Assembly: GCF_014203225.1 (NCBI RefSeq)
Contig: NZ_JACHIO010000011.1
Location: 62,001-126,000, forward strand
Length of the DNA stretch: 64,000 nucleotides
DNA from: Granulicella mallensis
Lineage (GTDB): Bacteria > Acidobacteriota > Terriglobia > Terriglobales > Acidobacteriaceae
Direction: 5' to 3'
A program made the position numbers and the translations under genes. The notes under the pieces are model-generated. The model saw only the letters and a program-made list of their open reading frames with translations. It was not told the DNA's origin and ran no database searches. This document shows positions 61,870 to 64,000 of this stretch, piece by piece; within the stretch, counting starts at the first letter, position 1; each line of letters begins with the position of its first letter.

Positions 61870-62820
61870 TTAGTTACTTGCTATGACCGTGTTTTCGTTC
61901 CTATTCTGCAGGTCCAGCACCCAGGTTTGTCCAACCAATTCCTGTCCGAAAGAGCGATGTTTCTCTTCGTTGAGCAGGTGAAAGCCAGTCGCTTTATAGA
62001 GGTGACGAGCGGAGACCTGCACGCTATATGTCCATAACGTCAGCTTTCGGTAACCTAACGCCCGGGCCCGGTCGATGCACGTACGAACCAGCCGAGTGCC
62101 GACGCCTAGACCGCGGGCGGACGGTTCCACATACAGCAGTCTCAGTTTTGCTTCTCCGGGATCGACCGTTTTCATAAGAAACACGGAACCAACTACATCG
62201 CCCCCAACTTCAGCGACCCATGCATCATCATGGTCTGCGTCGTAGTGCGCGGCAAACTCCCCGAGAATCTGCGACACCAAGCCCTCATAGGTCCAGTCCC
62301 ATCCGTACTCATCGTGGTAGAGAACCCCCTGGCGATGGGTAATCCATCCCATGTCACCCACTCGTAGCGGTCGCAGATTTACGCTGTCCGCTGATGCCTT
62401 TTCAGGCTGAAGAACTGTCTGAATATCTCGCATGCCCGCGACCAGTTTTCGTCGCTCCCCCTCTGCGAGGGGGGAAAGAAGTGTTTCGATCTGAGATTGA
62501 GTTCCAAGATTCAATCGTCTGAAGGACTTCCGGCCTGCGGATGTCAGAGTCAGGAGCTTTTGCTTACCGTGCGCTGGGCTGATGCGGCTTTGAAGCAGGT
62601 CTCCCCTGCGAAAACGAGCAACGATGCGACTAACATGCGCCTTGTCCATCCCCAGGCTTCGAACGATAGTCGCCGCAGTCTGCTCTTTTGACTGCGCCAA
62701 TTCGTAAAGTACCCTTGCCTCGGCCAGAGACAACTCGCTTTCCGGCAAGTGTTCAGCGAGCAAACCAATCTCACGGGTATAGAACCTATTGAAACTCCGA
62801 ATTTGATCGACTATCGACAT
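61870..62820 (-). CDS. MarR-family regulator fused to GNAT acetyltransferase
   Basis: 316 residues from ATG 62820 (MSIVDQIRSFNRFYTREIGL). Residues 1-145 are a MarR winged helix (LSLAEARVLYELAQSKEQTAATIVRSLGMDKAHVSRIVARFRRGDLL). Residues about 160-316 are a GNAT acetyltransferase with WVAEVGGDVVGSVFLMKTV, the acetyl-CoA loop RGLGVGTRLVRTCIDRARALGYRKLTLWT and ARHLYKATGFHLLNEEKH. Such MarR-GNAT fusions are widespread; the acetylated target is unknown. The start is set by the MarR alignment. A palindromic operator lies 21-37 bp upstream, and the divergent oxidoreductase gene may be its target. Confidence 0.92.
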   Translation of the reverse strand: MSIVDQIRSFNRFYTREIGLLAEHLPESELSLAEARVLYELAQSKEQTAATIVRSLGMDKAHVSRIVARFRRGDLLQSRISPAHGKQKLLTLTSAGRKSFRRLNLGTQSQIETLLSPLAEGERRKLVAGMRDIQTVLQPEKASADSVNLRPLRVGDMGWITHRQGVLYHDEYGWDWTYEGLVSQILGEFAAHYDADHDDAWVAEVGGDVVGSVFLMKTVDPGEAKLRLLYVEPSARGLGVGTRLVRTCIDRARALGYRKLTLWTYSVQVSARHLYKATGFHLLNEEKHRSFGQELVGQTWVLDLQNRNENTVIASN

Positions 62821-62840
62821 CTGTATGATCCCCAAACATG

Positions 62841-62857
62841 TGTTGTCATATACAACA
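62841..62857. promoter_or_regulatory. MarR-type operator, TGTTGTCATATACAACA
   Basis: Perfect 6-bp arms TGTTGT/ACAACA around CATAT, the size and symmetry of a MarR dimer site. It sits between the MarR-GNAT gene (minus) and the oxidoreductase gene (plus), so it could control both. Confidence 0.7.
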
Positions 62858-62995
62858 TAGCTTGGCTTGCCTTCCCCTGCAAGGGCATGCGGGGCAGACC
62901 AGGCCGCCATTCCCATAGACCCCAGTCAACTCTCACGCATCTGATGAAGGTACTGCGGATGTCTGCGAACCAGCGGGCCGGCAGGGAGATACGCG

Positions 62996-63925
62996 ATGAA
63001 GGCAGTAAGGCTCTATGAGTATGGTGGTCCCGAGAATCTGAAGTTTGAAGACAACGTTCCTGAACCGCAGATTGGTGGAGACACGGTACTGATTGCGGCG
63101 GTTGCTGCGAGTGTCAACCCGATTGACTGGAAGGTGCGTGCCGGGCTGCGGCAAAAGGATTTTCCACTATCGCTTCCTGCCATTCTGGGCCGCGATGTGA
63201 GTGGCATCGTGCGTGCGGTTGGTTCTAACGTGAAGTATTTCAAACCAGGCGATCGGGTTCTTGCCTACACCAATGCGACCTATGCAGAATGGGTCGCCGT
63301 GGATGATTCAGAGGTGACGCACCTGCCGGATGGACTGGATTTGGACGATGCGGCTGCGCTTCCGCTGATCGTACTGACGGGGGACCAGCTTGTGCGCCTT
63401 GCAAGCAACGTGCAGAAGGGACAGGTTGTCCTGGTAACAGGGGCGCTGGGCAGCGTTGGACGCGCTGCGGTGCATGCGGCGAAGAAGATTGGTGCGCAGG
63501 TGATTGCAGGGGTTCGCAGGAAAGAGTTGAATGATGCTCATGCCCTTGGTGTCTCCGGCGTGCTGGCACTCGATGATGATGAGGCGATGGAGCGATTCCA
63601 GATGGTAGATGCCATTGCGGACACCGTTGGCGGAGACGTTGCCGCGCGACTGCTCGTGAAGGTAAAGCCGGGTGGCTCCTTTGGTTACGCCTCGATGTTG
63701 CCAGGGAGCGCGGTGGCGCAGAATCCTACGGTGAAGATTGCACGTGTGTTTGCGAAAGCCGATCCATCCAAAGTGCGTGAGTTTGCGGATGATGTCCGCG
63801 ATGGCAAGTTTGTTCTGCCGATTGGTCGTCGGATGGCGCTACGTGACGCGGCCGAGGCCCATGCACTCGCTGAAAAAGGTGGCGTGGGGAAGATCCTCCT
63901 ACTGATGTCGGCCTTGCAAAATTGA
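62996..63925 (+). CDS. NADP-dependent oxidoreductase, quinone-reductase-like MDR
   Basis: 309 residues, zinc-free medium-chain dehydrogenase/reductase. GroES-like N-terminal domain (MKAVRLYEYGGPENLKFEDNVP, VAASVNPIDWKVRAG, GRDVSGIVRAVGSNVKYFKPGDRV), nucleotide-binding domain with VLVTGALGSVGRAAVHAAKKIGAQVIAGVRR, where the Arg pair after the glycine-rich loop suits NADPH. No zinc ligands. Family members reduce quinones or enones in stress defence. It is divergent from the MarR-GNAT gene across a palindromic operator. ATG 62996 has GGCAGGGAGATAC upstream. Confidence 0.92.
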   Translation: MKAVRLYEYGGPENLKFEDNVPEPQIGGDTVLIAAVAASVNPIDWKVRAGLRQKDFPLSLPAILGRDVSGIVRAVGSNVKYFKPGDRVLAYTNATYAEWVAVDDSEVTHLPDGLDLDDAAALPLIVLTGDQLVRLASNVQKGQVVLVTGALGSVGRAAVHAAKKIGAQVIAGVRRKELNDAHALGVSGVLALDDDEAMERFQMVDAIADTVGGDVAARLLVKVKPGGSFGYASMLPGSAVAQNPTVKIARVFAKADPSKVREFADDVRDGKFVLPIGRRMALRDAAEAHALAEKGGVGKILLLMSALQN

Positions 63926-63941
63926 TGCCCTCTTTAAAAGC

Positions 63942-63990
63942 GGATAAGTACTCTTTAACTCCAGGTGTGGAACCGCTTGATAAGTACTCC
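63942..63990. promoter_or_regulatory. Two GATAAGTACTC direct repeats near the right edge
   Basis: GGATAAGTACTC (63942-63953) and TTGATAAGTACTCC (63977-63990) lie 35 bp apart in the last bases of the window. They resemble the operator TTGATAAGTGCGCT of the S24 repressor gene at 31823. A gene beyond the edge may be controlled from here. Confidence 0.45.
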
Positions 63991-64000
63991 TTGTGCGGAC

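Overview
The window looks like chromosomal DNA of a soil Acidobacterium, probably Terriglobia of the Granulicella/Terriglobus/Edaphobacter type. This rests on high-GC coding sequence, a GWxTD-domain protein followed by a carboxypeptidase-regulatory-like outer-membrane-type protein, a tricorn-type protease, a YtcA/FUSC efflux operon, many carboxylesterase and glycoside-hydrolase genes, and palindromic repeats around GGGGCTGAAGCCCC and TTTGCTTTTCTGG between genes. It is a taxonomic inference from gene content, not a database match.

Layout. 1-4.6 kb: end of a DMT-type permease gene, pnp, rpsO and a dienelactone hydrolase, all on the minus strand. 4.7-5.2 kb: a gene-free composite palindrome of about 400 bp. 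5.3-8.1 kb: lexA (apparently leaderless), a candidate structured RNA, then a small island with an IS1-like transposase, a small HTH protein, an odd tRNA-like cloverleaf, a 25-residue membrane peptide and a small conserved protein. 8.3-20 kb: housekeeping and envelope genes (putative adhesin, gph, an MBOAT/SGNH acyl-transfer pair, an IclR regulator, pgi, a hydrolase, a peroxiredoxin-like protein, and YeiH with a 35-residue partner). 20-26 kb: carboxylesterase, a UPF0175/DUF3368 toxin-antitoxin pair, ffh and overlapping xerD-xerC. 26-32.5 kb: GWxTD pair, a CadC-like regulator and an S24-type repressor with a palindromic operator. 32.5-37.7 kb: a four-gene FUSC/HlyD/YtcA/TolC efflux operon (minus). 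37.9-43.7 kb: tricorn-like protease, nitronate monooxygenase-like protein, GH43. 43.9-47 kb: a histidine kinase with a cyclic-nucleotide-binding domain, and a response regulator fused to a thioredoxin-reductase-like flavoprotein. 47.2-54.5 kb: small membrane proteins followed by an RND tripartite pump. 54.6-58.4 kb: a tightly coupled five-gene operon (membrane protein, winged-helix regulator, second-type undecaprenyl diphosphate synthase, B12-binding radical SAM enzyme, membrane protein). 58.6-64 kb: esterase, PAS histidine kinase, MarR-GNAT fusion divergent from an NADP-dependent oxidoreductase.

The most promising undescribed unit is the 54.6-58.4 kb operon. It puts a polyprenyl synthase under its own regulator and translationally couples it to a cobalamin radical SAM enzyme and a membrane protein, which suggests modified polyprenyl or membrane lipids. 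Other items of note are the tRNA-like gene with a UGC anticodon but no alanine identity pair, the structured RNA after lexA, the pairing of a His-rich RND loop with a His-rich mini-protein, and several dispersed palindromic repeat families. No rRNA, CRISPR array or complete prophage was seen.
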